From NCBI GenBank assembly GCA_902792635.1, contig CADBAG010000014.1, forward strand, positions 1 through 64,000: 64,000 nucleotides of DNA, given 5' to 3'. A program made the translations under genes and the position numbers. The DNA is from an uncultured Prevotellaceae bacterium. Its GTDB lineage: Bacteria > Bacteroidota > Bacteroidia > Bacteroidales > Bacteroidaceae. Below the pieces are notes generated by a model. It saw only the letters and a list, made by a program, of their open reading frames with translations, searched no databases and was not told the DNA's origin. Shown one piece after another: positions 8,459 through 17,726 of this stretch (positions within the stretch are counted from its first letter, which is position 1; every line of letters starts with the position of its first letter).

Positions 8459-9121
8459 GTGGAAGCTTTACAACTTGCCGACCCACAGTTCGTAAGGACA
8501 GTTCAGACAATCATTGAGATCCTCGGTACGTTAGCTTTCGCTATCTCCGGTATCCGGCATGCCGCAGCCAAGCAACTCGACTGGTTCGGTGGCTTCGTCT
8601 GTGGCTTTGCCGTGGCTATCGGGGGTGGTACCATCCGTGATGTCATGCTCGGGCTGCCGCCGTTCTGGATGACCTCACCGTTGTATATCATCTGCACCAT
8701 TGTGGCACAGGTGTTTGTCATCTCGTGCTCCAAACTGCTTCGCCCGCTCGACAACGCGTGGTTCTTCTTTGACACCTTAGGTCTGGCGTCCTTCACAATA
8801 ACGGGTATCCAGAAGACCTTGGAGTGCGGTTATCCTTTCTGGGTGGCCATTATCATGGGTTGTATCACCGGTTGTGCAGGAGGACTGATCCGCGATGTGC
8901 TGCTCAATAAGACCCCCGTCGTGCTGCGGAAAGAGATTTACGCCAGTGCGAGCATCGTTGGCGGAATACTCTATTGGATACTCGACGCCTTGAGGGCTAA
9001 TGTCGCCGTCACGGTGGTCATCGTCTTTCTGTTCATCGTCATTGTCCGTATTCTTGCCGTGAAATATCATATCTCCTTACCCGTGCTGAAGAGTGATGAA
9101 GGACCGGATGGAAAAGGATAA
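8459..9121 (+). CDS. TRIC cation channel family (UPF0126) membrane protein
   Basis: A 220-residue inner-membrane protein with about seven transmembrane helices arranged as two copies of a three-helix unit. Each copy has the signature GGGTIRDVMLG (first) and AGGLIRDVLL (second), the duplicated glycine-rich motif of UPF0126/TRIC channels. Bacterial homologues are potassium- or cation-conducting or linked to glycine transport; the role here is open. The start is a GTG at 8459, since no ATG lies close enough upstream without overlapping the dehydrogenase. Confidence 0.88.
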   Translation: MEALQLADPQFVRTVQTIIEILGTLAFAISGIRHAAAKQLDWFGGFVCGFAVAIGGGTIRDVMLGLPPFWMTSPLYIICTIVAQVFVISCSKLLRPLDNAWFFFDTLGLASFTITGIQKTLECGYPFWVAIIMGCITGCAGGLIRDVLLNKTPVVLRKEIYASASIVGGILYWILDALRANVAVTVVIVFLFIVIVRILAVKYHISLPVLKSDEGPDGKG

Positions 9122-9126
9122 AACAA

Positions 9127-9168
9127 TATTTTTGTGCCTTGCCAAATTATTTTTGTGCCTTGCCAAAT
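9127..9168. repeat. exact 21-bp tandem duplication
   Basis: Positions 9127-9147 and 9148-9168 are identical. Each copy begins TATTTTTG, which resembles a Bacteroidetes -7 box. It lies between the TRIC gene and the pheT promoter. Confidence 0.8.
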
Positions 9169-9174
9169 AGAAAA

Positions 9175-9202
9175 TCCGCGAGAGCTTTGCTTACCTCGCG
9201 GA
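9175..9202 (+). terminator. hairpin between TRIC gene and pheT
   Basis: Perfect 8-bp stem TCCGCGAG (9175-9182) / CTCGCGGA (9195-9202) with a 12-nt loop, followed by only a short T-poor tract. It may end the TRIC transcript. It overlaps the -33 box of the pheT promoter, so it could instead affect initiation. Confidence 0.45.
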
Positions 9203-9217
9203 TTATTAGTAATTTTG
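9186..9217 (+). promoter_or_regulatory. pheT promoter
   Basis: TTTG at 9186-9189, 20 nt, TAATTTTG at 9210-9217, a textbook Bacteroidetes promoter 34 nt upstream of the pheT ATG. Confidence 0.8.
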
Positions 9218-9250
9218 CACAAAATATACACAGAAATATAACTCAAACCA

Positions 9251-11719
9251 ATGAAGATTTCATATAAGTGGCTTAAGGAATATGTTGATTTTGACCTTAC
9301 GCCACAGGAAACAGCTGATGCACTGACCTCTACGGGCCTTGAGGTAGATGCGCTCGATGAGGTGGAAGCTATCAAGGGCGGACTGAAAGGCCTCTATGTA
9401 GGCAAGGTTCTTACTTGTGAGATGCACCCCAACAGTGATCACCTCCACGTTACGACCGTTGACTTAGGCAAAGGTGAGCCGCAGCAGATCGTCTGTGGTG
9501 CTCCCAATGTGGCTGCCGGACAGAAAGTGATTGTGGCCGACTTGGGCTGCAAGCTCTACGATGGTGACAAGGAGTTTGTTATCAAGAAGAGCCGTCTGCG
9601 TGGCATCGATTCTTACGGCATGATCTGTGCTGAGGATGAGATCGGCGTGGGCAACGACCACAGTGGCATCATCGTTTTGCCGGAAGATGCCGTCGTCGGC
9701 ACTCCCGCAGCTGAGTATTATCATTTGGACAGCGACTGGGTGATTGACATTGATATCACCGCCAACCGTGCCGACGCCCTCTCTCACTATGGCGTGGCAC
9801 GTGACCTCTACGCTTGGCTTGTGCAGCGTGGCTACAAGACCAGCCTGCACCGTCCCGACTGCTCGAAGTTCCATGTGGACAACGAGTCGATGCCTATCGA
9901 TGTGGAGATTGAGAACACAGAGGCCTGCAAGCGCTATGCTTGCCTGAGCATCACCGACTGCGACGTCAAGGAGAGTCCGAAGTGGATGCAGGAGAAGCTC
10001 ACGGCTATCGGTCTGCGTCCGATCAACAATATCGTGGATATCACCAACTATATCATGATGGCTTACGGTCAGCCGATGCACTGCTTCGATGCTGACAAGG
10101 TCATCGGCCACAAGATTGTGGTGCGCACGCAGCCTGAAGGCACGAAGTTCGTGACCCTCGACGGTGTAGAGCATACCCTTGGTGAGCACGATCTGAGCAT
10201 CTGCAATGCTGAGGAGCCGATGTGTATCGCCGGTATCTTCGGTGGCAAGGGCTCGGGTACCTACGAGACAACGAAGAACGTTGTCCTTGAGTCGGCTTAT
10301 TTCCATCCGACATGGATCCGTAAGAGTGCCCGTCATCATGGACTGTCTACCGATGCCAGCTTCCGTTTTGAGCGTGGCGTGGATCCCAATGGCACGATCT
10401 ATGCATTGAAGCAGGCAGCTATTCTTTGTCAGGAGCTTGCCGGCGGTAAGGTGTCCATGCAGATCAAGGATGTCTATCCTAACCCGCTGCCCAACTTTGA
10501 CGTGCGTCTCAACTATGAGTATTGCGACCGCTTGATTGGTAAGAAGCTTGGTGTCGACACTATCAAGAACATCGTTACAAGCCTTGAGATGAAGATCAAC
10601 AAGGAGGATGCTGAGGGTCTCGACCTCACAGTGCCTGCTTACCGTGTGGATGTGAAGCGTCCTTGTGATGTTGTCGAGGATATCCTCCGTATCTACGGAT
10701 ATAATAATGTGGAGATCCCTACACAGCTCAAGTCTTCTCTCACGGTAGAGAATGAAGAGGACAAGGAGCACAAGCTTGAGAACATCGTCTCTGAGCAGCT
10801 TGTGGGCTGTGGCTTCAATGAGATTCTGAACAACTCCCTCACGAAGGAGAGCTATTATAATAAGGATGAGCTGAACGCTTATCCCTGGGCCAACACGGTG
10901 AAGATCATGAACCCGCTGTCTGTTGACTTAGGTGTGATGCGCCAGACGCTGGTCTTCGGTGGACTGGAGTCGCTCGCCCGCAACATCAACCGTAAACGTG
11001 AGAACCTCCGTTTCTTCGAAGTGGGCAATGTCTACCACTATGCACCGGAGAAGGATGACCACGATGCACCGATCTCTGCTTACTCACAGCAGTATCACCT
11101 CGCTTTGTGGCTCACAGGCAAGCGTGTGGAAGGCTCTTGGGCTCATCCCGACGAGGAGACTTCCTTCTATGAGTTGAAGGCTTATGTGGAGAATATCCTC
11201 CGCCGTGCCGGTCTTGCTCAGGGCCTTGCCGTGGAGTCGAAGACAGAGAACAACCTCTTCGCTTATGGCTTGACACTGAAGAGTCGCCAGGGTGTGGTGT
11301 TCGCTGAATACGGCAAGCTTGCTAAGAAAGTGGCTCATGAGTGTGGCGTAGACAAGGATGTCTATTATGCAGAGCTCAACTGGAGCGCTATCGTCAAGGC
11401 AACGAAGAAGAACAAGATTGAGTTCAAGGAACTCTCTAAGTATCCTTCTGTCAGCCGTGACCTCGCCCTGCTTGTCGATGACAATGTAGAGTTTGCACAG
11501 ATTGAGCAGATCGCTCGTAAGGCTGAGAAGAAACTCTTGAAGAGTGTCACGCTCTTCGATGTCTATCAGGGCAAGAACCTTCCTGCCGGCAAGAAGAGCT
11601 ATGCTGTCAACTTCGTCTTTGAAGATGTTGAGAAGACGCTCTCTGAGAAGCAGATCGACGCCATGATGCAGAAGCTCATCGCAAGTCTGAAGAAACAGCT
11701 GGGTGCTGAGCTGCGATAA
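9251..11719 (+). CDS. pheT: phenylalanine--tRNA ligase beta subunit
   Basis: An 822-residue subunit of the alpha2-beta2 phenylalanyl-tRNA synthetase. The N-terminal tRNA-binding EMAP-like domain (about 40-150, e.g. CEMHPNSDHLHVTTVDLG) is followed by the B3/B4 editing module, B5 domain, a catalytic-like core (RRENLRFFEVGNVYHY region) and the C-terminal ferredoxin-fold anticodon-binding domain from about residue 727 (KYPSVSRDLALLVDD). Length is normal. The alpha subunit gene is not in this window. Confidence 0.97.
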   Translation: MKISYKWLKEYVDFDLTPQETADALTSTGLEVDALDEVEAIKGGLKGLYVGKVLTCEMHPNSDHLHVTTVDLGKGEPQQIVCGAPNVAAGQKVIVADLGCKLYDGDKEFVIKKSRLRGIDSYGMICAEDEIGVGNDHSGIIVLPEDAVVGTPAAEYYHLDSDWVIDIDITANRADALSHYGVARDLYAWLVQRGYKTSLHRPDCSKFHVDNESMPIDVEIENTEACKRYACLSITDCDVKESPKWMQEKLTAIGLRPINNIVDITNYIMMAYGQPMHCFDADKVIGHKIVVRTQPEGTKFVTLDGVEHTLGEHDLSICNAEEPMCIAGIFGGKGSGTYETTKNVVLESAYFHPTWIRKSARHHGLSTDASFRFERGVDPNGTIYALKQAAILCQELAGGKVSMQIKDVYPNPLPNFDVRLNYEYCDRLIGKKLGVDTIKNIVTSLEMKINKEDAEGLDLTVPAYRVDVKRPCDVVEDILRIYGYNNVEIPTQLKSSLTVENEEDKEHKLENIVSEQLVGCGFNEILNNSLTKESYYNKDELNAYPWANTVKIMNPLSVDLGVMRQTLVFGGLESLARNINRKRENLRFFEVGNVYHYAPEKDDHDAPISAYSQQYHLALWLTGKRVEGSWAHPDEETSFYELKAYVENILRRAGLAQGLAVESKTENNLFAYGLTLKSRQGVVFAEYGKLAKKVAHECGVDKDVYYAELNWSAIVKATKKNKIEFKELSKYPSVSRDLALLVDDNVEFAQIEQIARKAEKKLLKSVTLFDVYQGKNLPAGKKSYAVNFVFEDVEKTLSEKQIDAMMQKLIASLKKQLGAELR

Positions 11720-11734
11720 AGTGACAGGCTTACC

Positions 11735-11762
11735 GTAGGGGCGGCCCTCGTGGCCGTCCTAC
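11735..11762. repeat. family B palindrome, copy 1 (after pheT)
   Basis: A 28-nt near-palindrome GTAGGGGCGG...CCGTCCTAC with core GGCCCTCGTGGCC, 15 nt after the pheT stop. The same 28 nt recur exactly at 53456-53483. It can form a GC-rich hairpin without a U-run and may work as a terminator or mRNA end. Confidence 0.75.
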
Positions 11763-11807
11763 TCAATAATTTCGATTTAAAATAAATAATATAATAGATA
11801 TAATCCA

Positions 11808-12539
11808 ATGGGAAGAGCATTTGAATACCGCAAGGCTACAAAGCTGAAGAGATGGGGTCACATGGCCCGCACATTTACGAAACTCGGCAAGGAGATTGCC
11901 ATCGCTGTGAAAGCTGGTGGCCCGGAGCCCGAGAACAACCCGCGTCTGCGTGCTATCATCGCTACCTGCAAGCGCGAGAACATGCCGAAGGATAACATCA
12001 CACGTGCCATCAAGAACGCTATGGGTAAAGACCAGAGCGACTATAAGGAGGTGACATACGAGGGATACGGTCCTCACGGAGTGGCTATCCTCGTCGATAC
12101 ACTGACAGATAACACCACCCGTACCGTGGCTGATGTCCGTTCGGTTTTCAACAAGTTCAGCGGTAACCTCGGTACAACAGGTTCACTGTCGTTCCTCTTC
12201 GACCATAAGGCTGTCTTCACCTTCAAGCCGAAGGCTGACACAGAGATGGACGACCTGATCCTCGAGCTCATCGACTACGGAGTGGAGGATGAGTACGACA
12301 CTGATGAAGAGACGGGTGAGATCACGATCTATGGTGCACCGACAAGCTTCGGTGATATCCAGAAGTATCTTGAGGACAATGGTTATGAGATCACTTCTGC
12401 CGAGTTCACTTATATCCCCAACGACCTCACTGATATCCCCGCTGACCAGCGTGAGACGATCGATAAGATGGTTGAGAAGCTTGAGGACTTCGACGACGTC
12501 CAGAACGTCTACACCAACCTCAAGCCCGCAGAGGAGTAA
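11808..12539 (+). CDS. YebC/PmpR family transcription/translation factor
   Basis: A 243-residue cytoplasmic protein. The conserved N-terminus (MGRAFEYRKATKLKRW, then FTKLGKEIAIAVKAGGPEPENNPRLR) and the block YEGYGPHGVAILVDTLTDN identify YebC. Family members have been described as DNA-binding regulators and, more recently, as factors that relieve ribosome stalling at proline stretches. No separate promoter is visible in the 88-nt gap to pheT, so it may be read through from pheT past the family B palindrome. Confidence 0.93.
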   Translation: MGRAFEYRKATKLKRWGHMARTFTKLGKEIAIAVKAGGPEPENNPRLRAIIATCKRENMPKDNITRAIKNAMGKDQSDYKEVTYEGYGPHGVAILVDTLTDNTTRTVADVRSVFNKFSGNLGTTGSLSFLFDHKAVFTFKPKADTEMDDLILELIDYGVEDEYDTDEETGEITIYGAPTSFGDIQKYLEDNGYEITSAEFTYIPNDLTDIPADQRETIDKMVEKLEDFDDVQNVYTNLKPAEE

Positions 12540-12562
12540 GACGCATCACGCTTAAGCGCGAT

Positions 12563-12652
12563 GCTAAAGAATAAAGAAAAAAGAAGAAAGAATACAGTGA
12601 GCATCTCTTACTCACAAATGTATTCTTTCTTCTTTTTTCTTTATTCTTTAGC
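12563..12652. terminator. 33-bp perfect hairpin between convergent genes
   Basis: Arms 12563-12595 and 12620-12652 are perfectly complementary; the 24-nt loop itself contains GTGAG/CTCAC. The arms are nearly pure purine on one strand and pyrimidine on the other (AAAGAATAAAGAAAAAAG type). It lies between convergent yebC and the activase-like gene, as expected for a bidirectional terminator, but the stem is far longer than usual. Confidence 0.75.
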
Positions 12653-12716
12653 GAATGCGTCTGTATTCTTTTTTCTTTATTCTTTAGCGAATGCGTCAGT
12701 ATTTAGCGAATGCGTC
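12638..12716. repeat. direct repeats ending CTTTAGCGAATGCGTC
   Basis: The right hairpin arm continues as CTTTATTCTTTAGCGAATGCGTC at 12638-12660; the same unit recurs at about 12676-12698, and a shortened ATTTAGCGAATGCGTC follows at 12700-12716. The last copy overlaps the stop codon of the activase-like gene. Confidence 0.75.
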
Positions 12717-15700
12717 ACGCGATGCTGTCGAGGAAGAGCAGCAGGCGGTTGGTGACATTGACGCTCGACACACCGCTGTCGAAATCAAGGGAGACGAGGT
12801 TCAACTGTGGATACATCTTCTTCAATTTCTTTTCTATACCTTTTGACACCACGTGGTTGGCGATGCAACCGAAAGGCTGAAGACTTGCCACATTGTTCAC
12901 TCCTTGCTTGACCATACTGATGATATCGCTTGGCAAGAGCCAGCCCTCACCAAACTGCGCAGCAAGCGACACAACGCCGTTCACCTCCTTGGCATCGTCA
13001 AAGATATTCGTGAAGGGACGGAAATAGCGGAACCGTGAGGCAAGCCCATTGATCTTCTTCTCCCGTCTCCAGATAAGACTGTAGATGCTCTTGACAAGGA
13101 AGTCGGGCACATGACTGCATTTCAGTCCCATGTGTTTCTGCACAATAGCATTGACAAACTCCTGCAAGAAGAACGGTGAGAGCAGTGGCGGCACGACCTC
13201 ACACCCTTTCTCAATGATACGGCGGGCGAGGAACTGATGAGCGAAAGGATTAAACTTCAGGAAGATCTCACCCACGATACCAACGGCGGGGATATCTTTA
13301 TCCTCCGTGATAGCATCAAAATCTTTTGCCGCCTCGGAGATGAGTTTCATCAAACCCTTCGGATCATTGTCGAGGATTGGCTTGGCTGCATCCTTGAGAT
13401 ATTTATCGCGCAGCATCTCTGCTTTGTTGCTCCATTGCTCGCCGACGAGATAAGCGTCTTTCTTCAGTCGACTCACAGAACCATGATACAACTTCGATAT
13501 AGTATCGCCATAGAGGAAGGTCGTGACGATGATCGGAGCCATCTTCATCCATGGCACATCCAACTCGCCGTCCTGCTCGTCATCGTCCTGGGCACTTGTC
13601 GATACACCCAATGTTATCAAGGGTACGTTCTCAAAGCCGTTGGCGTTCATGGCACGGCGGATGAGTGCAGCGTAATTAGTAGCGCGGCATTGTCCACCCG
13701 TCTGCGACATGACAGCAGATATCTTGGTCGGATCATACTTGCCCGACTGCAAAGCTTTCACAAAGTCACCCACAATCAATGTTGCAGGATAGCAAATCTC
13801 ATTGTTGGCATATTTGAGGCCGAGCTCCGCACTCGTCACATCACTTGGGGGCAGTACCTCGACATCCCAGCCGATGAGTTTACAAAGCGGTGGGAGAAGC
13901 GGCGTGAGATATTCGGTGAAGTAGGGCGCAAGGATCTTTCTGCGCTGTGGCTTGATACCCGTAGCGCAAGCGTCTTTGCCATTTTGCTTCGTATCAAGCG
14001 TCGTTGCAGCATCATGTTGCACATTCCCGCTCAAGCTCTCTATCAGCGAGCGCACGCGGAGCTTCAGGGAACCGACATTGCTGACGTCGTCGATCTTCAA
14101 CAGTGTGTAAGGCTTGCCGTGATGCTTCATGATATCACGTATCTCATCCTGAATAAACGAGTCAGGGCCACAACCGAAGGACGTCATCTGTACGAAGTGA
14201 ACATCGTTAGGCTGCTCAGCACACCACTGACCCGACTTGATGATTCGGTTCATATAAGCCCACTGGCGCACAAGGTACGTGTCGCCCGTGCCCGTCTTCA
14301 TATCGCCGCGCACGATATCATCGGAGATGACATTCACGCCCAAGGCTGCAATCATCTCTGAGAGCTTATGCTGGATGAGTGGATCGGTGTGGTAAGGACG
14401 ACCGGCAAGCAGGATCGTCAGACTGTGCTCCTTCCTGCTGTCTTCAAGAATATCTACCGCCTTCTGATGGATATCAGTGACATATTCCTGCTGCGCGTCC
14501 TTAGCTGCCTCATAAGCTTCCTTGCGGGTCTTCGCTTTAACGCCATAACCTTTCAGGAAACTGTCTATCTGCTTAGTAAGGAGTTTCTCGTCCTTGAAAT
14601 TGATAACAGGAGATACAACCTCATTCTTCAGGTTCATCGCCGAGCGAATGACATCGGAGTAAGCCGAGACAATAGGACAGTTGTAACTGTTGATGTTTCG
14701 GTCATCGTCCTGATGTTCAAATACGACATACGGCATGAAGATGAACTTCTGCACACTGTCGGGCATCTCTGTGAGGCGCTCGTCGAGTTCCTTGACATGT
14801 GAGTGCACGAGTTTTGCGGGGAAGCAGATGTTGTCGCTCATCACCGTGTTCAGCGCGCCCTCATAACGCTTGAAGTTACTCTCAGAACTGAGCATCACTT
14901 CGAAGCCAGCCTCCGTAAAGAGCGTGTACCAGAAGGGAAAGTCCTCGTACATGTTGAGGATTCGCGGAATGGCAACAATAGGCTTGCTCGTATCAATGGG
15001 CTCTTTAGAAGAAGCTACGACTTCTTTAGAAGAAGCTACGACCTTACAACGGTCAAAGAGCTGATGATATTTATAGGTGTAGATGTTCTCACCTTTGACA
15101 TCGTTCTTGCCCTTATTATTGAACACTCGCTCACATTTGTTGCCTGAGTAGAACTTGCGCCCACCGGCAAACTTATACATCGTCACGAAGCAATGGTTCT
15201 CACAGCCTTTGCAGTTGAGTAGTTTTGTCTCATACGATGCCATGTCGAGCAAGTCGTTGATCGACCGTGCGTTGTATTTTTTTATCTGCGCGATTGCGTG
15301 CAATGCGCAGCCATAGGCGCCCATCATCTCCGGCATGTTGCTGCGCGCCACCTTTCTGCCGGTAAGCAGTTCAAACGCCCGAACGACAGAGTCGTTCTTC
15401 ATCGTGCCACCCTGCACAACGATATGTGCTCCAAGATCATCATTGCCACGGAGCTTCAGCACCTTGTACAAGCAGTTGCGCACGACCGAATAGCTCAGTC
15501 CTGCAGCTATATCCTCTACAGTGGCGCCCTCGCGCATCACCTGCTTGACCTTCGAGTTCATGAAGACGGTGCAGCGCGTACCTAAGTCACAAGGCTTGTC
15601 GGCACGGCAAGCAAGCTGCGCAAAGTCTTCCACCTGATAGCCCAAGCCTTTGGCGAAGGTCTGGATGAATGTGCCACAACCGGAGGAGCATGCCTCATTG

Positions 15701-17127
15701 AGCTCCATGCGCGTCACGGCTCCGTTCTCCACAAAGATGGCTTTCATGTCCTGACCACCGATATCGAGGATAAAGCTCACATCGGGCATGAGGTGAGCCG
15801 CGGCACGATAATGCGCCATGGTCTCGATGATTCCACTGTCGAGGTTGAATGCAGCCTTGATGAGCTCCTCGCCATAACCCGTCGAACAAGAACCGACGAT
15901 CTGCAGTTCAGTACCCGTCTCTTCAGCTTTCGTCTTCAATCTCATGAAGCCATCCTTCACGGCCTTGATCGGGTTGCCGAGGTTCATGGAATAATCCTTG
16001 AAGATGATCTGTCCGGCTTCATCTCCGAAGGCACGCACAGCAATAATCTTTGTCGTTGTGGAGCCGGAGTCGATACCGATAACGACCTGCTCTTTGCCTG
16101 CATGCATCGGATAGATCTTCGTGGCATATTGCTCCTTGTCTTTCAGCCACGCCGTATGCTCCTCTTCTGTTGAGAAGAGAGGGGGAATAGAGGTGTTGGC
16201 CCCACCCTTATCCCTCCCCCATCCAGGGGAGGGAGAGATATGATCAGCAATACCCTTTGAGGCAGTAGTTGCTGAGTGCTGAGTAGTAATGGAATGTTTG
16301 TCTGCTAAAAGTGCTTCCAACAAATCATTAACACTCAACACTTTATCACCCGTCACGCGATAAGCGCAACCAAGTGCCGGGATAAGGTTACTCTCTTTGA
16401 GGACGATGAAGTCGGAGAGAGGCATATTGAGATAATCGGAGAAGGCTTTTCTTAGAGCGGGAAGGAACGTGAGAGGGCCACCGCAGAGAAGGATAGGGGC
16501 AGAGAAGTCGCAGCCATGACTCAGTGTTGTGACCGTCTGTACGGCAATGCTATGGAAGATACTGGCCGCAATATCCGTCTCCGGAAGATTGCGCGACATG
16601 AGGTTCTGAATATCGGTCTTGGCGAACACACCACAGCGCGCAGCCATGGGGTAGAGGTGTGTCGACTGCAAAGCGAGGTCGTTCATCTTCTGATTGTCAC
16701 AACCCATAAGCACAGATATCTGATCAATGAACGCACCTGTACCACCGGCACAGTTACCGTTCATTCGTAGTTCCGTTGCCTTACCGTTGAAGAACACCAC
16801 TTTGGCATCCTCACCGCCAATATCAATAAGCGCCTTGGCCTCCGGATAACGGGTGCGGGCAAACACCGTGGCAGCTACAACCTCTTGTACAAACTCAGCC
16901 CCGAGCTGCTCAGCTGTAGACATACCGACAGAGCCCGTGACACAGATTCCTACACGTGCACCTGGAAACTTCTGGTTGATCTCATTTAAATAAGAACCGA
17001 CAAGCTCTTTTACCTTGGCGTTATGGCGTTCATAACGAGAGTAAACGAGCTTGTCGTCGGGGTCGAGGACGGCAACTTTCGCAGTTGTTGACCCTACATC
17101 AAGACCTATTCTATAAAAGTCCTTCAT
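12715..17127 (-). CDS. acyl-CoA dehydratase activase-related giant protein (two BadF/BcrA domains plus DUF2229)
   Basis: A 1470-residue protein that fuses two ASKHA ATPase domains (residues about 1-265, GLDVGSTTAKVAVLD; and from about 345, GIDSGSTTTKIIAV) with a DUF2229/HgdB-like C-terminal half (from about 720, IPRILNMYEDFPFWY). Cysteines likely to hold iron-sulfur clusters occur in NGNCAGGTG, NEACSSGCGTF and CKGCENHC (near 637). Relatives activate 2-hydroxyacyl-CoA dehydratases by ATP-driven electron transfer; the fused form is common in anaerobes but its target is unknown. No dehydratase gene is nearby. Two short repeat-derived insertions are seen, near residues 276-315 and 694-708. A -7 box TAACTTTG is at 17164-17171 with TTTG 18 nt away. 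Confidence 0.9.
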   Translation of the reverse strand: MKDFYRIGLDVGSTTAKVAVLDPDDKLVYSRYERHNAKVKELVGSYLNEINQKFPGARVGICVTGSVGMSTAEQLGAEFVQEVVAATVFARTRYPEAKALIDIGGEDAKVVFFNGKATELRMNGNCAGGTGAFIDQISVLMGCDNQKMNDLALQSTHLYPMAARCGVFAKTDIQNLMSRNLPETDIAASIFHSIAVQTVTTLSHGCDFSAPILLCGGPLTFLPALRKAFSDYLNMPLSDFIVLKESNLIPALGCAYRVTGDKVLSVNDLLEALLADKHSITTQHSATTASKGIADHISPSPGWGRDKGGANTSIPPLFSTEEEHTAWLKDKEQYATKIYPMHAGKEQVVIGIDSGSTTTKIIAVRAFGDEAGQIIFKDYSMNLGNPIKAVKDGFMRLKTKAEETGTELQIVGSCSTGYGEELIKAAFNLDSGIIETMAHYRAAAHLMPDVSFILDIGGQDMKAIFVENGAVTRMELNEACSSGCGTFIQTFAKGLGYQVEDFAQLACRADKPCDLGTRCTVFMNSKVKQVMREGATVEDIAAGLSYSVVRNCLYKVLKLRGNDDLGAHIVVQGGTMKNDSVVRAFELLTGRKVARSNMPEMMGAYGCALHAIAQIKKYNARSINDLLDMASYETKLLNCKGCENHCFVTMYKFAGGRKFYSGNKCERVFNNKGKNDVKGENIYTYKYHQLFDRCKVVASSKEVVASSKEPIDTSKPIVAIPRILNMYEDFPFWYTLFTEAGFEVMLSSESNFKRYEGALNTVMSDNICFPAKLVHSHVKELDERLTEMPDSVQKFIFMPYVVFEHQDDDRNINSYNCPIVSAYSDVIRSAMNLKNEVVSPVINFKDEKLLTKQIDSFLKGYGVKAKTRKEAYEAAKDAQQEYVTDIHQKAVDILEDSRKEHSLTILLAGRPYHTDPLIQHKLSEMIAALGVNVISDDIVRGDMKTGTGDTYLVRQWAYMNRIIKSGQWCAEQPNDVHFVQMTSFGCGPDSFIQDEIRDIMKHHGKPYTLLKIDDVSNVGSLKLRVRSLIESLSGNVQHDAATTLDTKQNGKDACATGIKPQRRKILAPYFTEYLTPLLPPLCKLIGWDVEVLPPSDVTSAELGLKYANNEICYPATLIVGDFVKALQSGKYDPTKISAVMSQTGGQCRATNYAALIRRAMNANGFENVPLITLGVSTSAQDDDEQDGELDVPWMKMAPIIVTTFLYGDTISKLYHGSVSRLKKDAYLVGEQWSNKAEMLRDKYLKDAAKPILDNDPKGLMKLISEAAKDFDAITEDKDIPAVGIVGEIFLKFNPFAHQFLARRIIEKGCEVVPPLLSPFFLQEFVNAIVQKHMGLKCSHVPDFLVKSIYSLIWRREKKINGLASRFRYFRPFTNIFDDAKEVNGVVSLAAQFGEGWLLPSDIISMVKQGVNNVASLQPFGCIANHVVSKGIEKKLKKMYPQLNLVSLDFDSGVSSVNVTNRLLLFLDSIA
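16185..16296. repeat. palindrome-bearing insertion inside the activase-like gene
   Basis: An in-frame stretch that encodes a low-complexity linker (SPSPGWGRDKGG among others) between the two ATPase domains. It contains CCCTCCCC (16212-16219) / GGGGAGGG (16226-16233). A similar CCTCCCC...GGGGAGG unit lies in intergenic DNA at 63292-63309. Confidence 0.6.
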
Positions 17128-17227
17128 AACAATTCCTTCTCTTTTTCTCTACTATCCTTTGTGCAAAGTTACTAATAAACAAAGACAAAAAGGAATGTTT
17201 GAGACAACAATTTCAAAGAAGGTTTCT

Positions 17228-17375
17228 GTTATGTCAACAATTATATTCTATTATTCTACTTCTGTCCAACAAGTCAATAGACTTACGCCTAATAATCAAT
17301 AGACTTATTGTGAACAATCAGTAGACTTTTGATGAACAATCAACAGACTTATTAAAGGTTCTTCTGTTTTTCGGG
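17228..17375. repeat. degenerate 22-23-bp tandem repeat upstream of the activase-like gene
   Basis: Between about 17270 and 17352 the motif CAATAGACTT/CAGTAGACTT/CAACAGACTT recurs four times at 22-23-bp steps, with AACAATCA before most copies. It lies upstream of the activase-like gene's promoter; a possible regulator array, but nothing identifies a binding protein. Confidence 0.55.
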
Positions 17376-17388
17376 TTGTTAGGAGAAC

Positions 17389-17677
17389 AACCTCGAAGAG
17401 GTTGAACATGGTTAGCCCCAGGTGAGGAGCGCAGCGACGCAACCTGGGGTTTAGGTGTGAGGCGTTTTCGTTGAAAGGTGTCCTCGAAGAGGGCAAACCT
17501 TGGCTGGGTGCTGGTTTTATAGGTTCGCCCTCTTCGAGGCCGACAGGTCAGGTATACCCGCCCGATACAAACCCCAGGTTACGTCGCTGCGCTCCTCACC
17601 TGGGGCTAATCAAGTGGCACCTCTCCGAGGTGCTGCTTCTCACCTGGCTAACCTAATTGGCCCCCTCCGGGGACCTT
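17389..17677. repeat. family A mosaic hairpin repeat, copy 2
   Basis: Contains the CCTCGAAGAGG arm, the CCCCAGGT...ACCTGGGG hairpin in both orientations, the CCTCGAAGAGGGC/GCCCTCTTCGAGG pair and a terminal GGCACCTCTCCGAGGTGC module. It fills most of the 600-bp gap between the activase-like gene start and the symporter gene end. Confidence 0.85.
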
Positions 17678-17726
17678 TAATCCGAAAACCGGAAGAACCT
17701 TATAATAGGGCAACGATTACGAATCT

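Noticed and set aside
13237-14361. 374-residue plus-strand frame opposite the activase-like gene
   Set aside because: It is antisense to a clearly conserved coding sequence, has no recognisable domain and follows from codon bias of the real gene.
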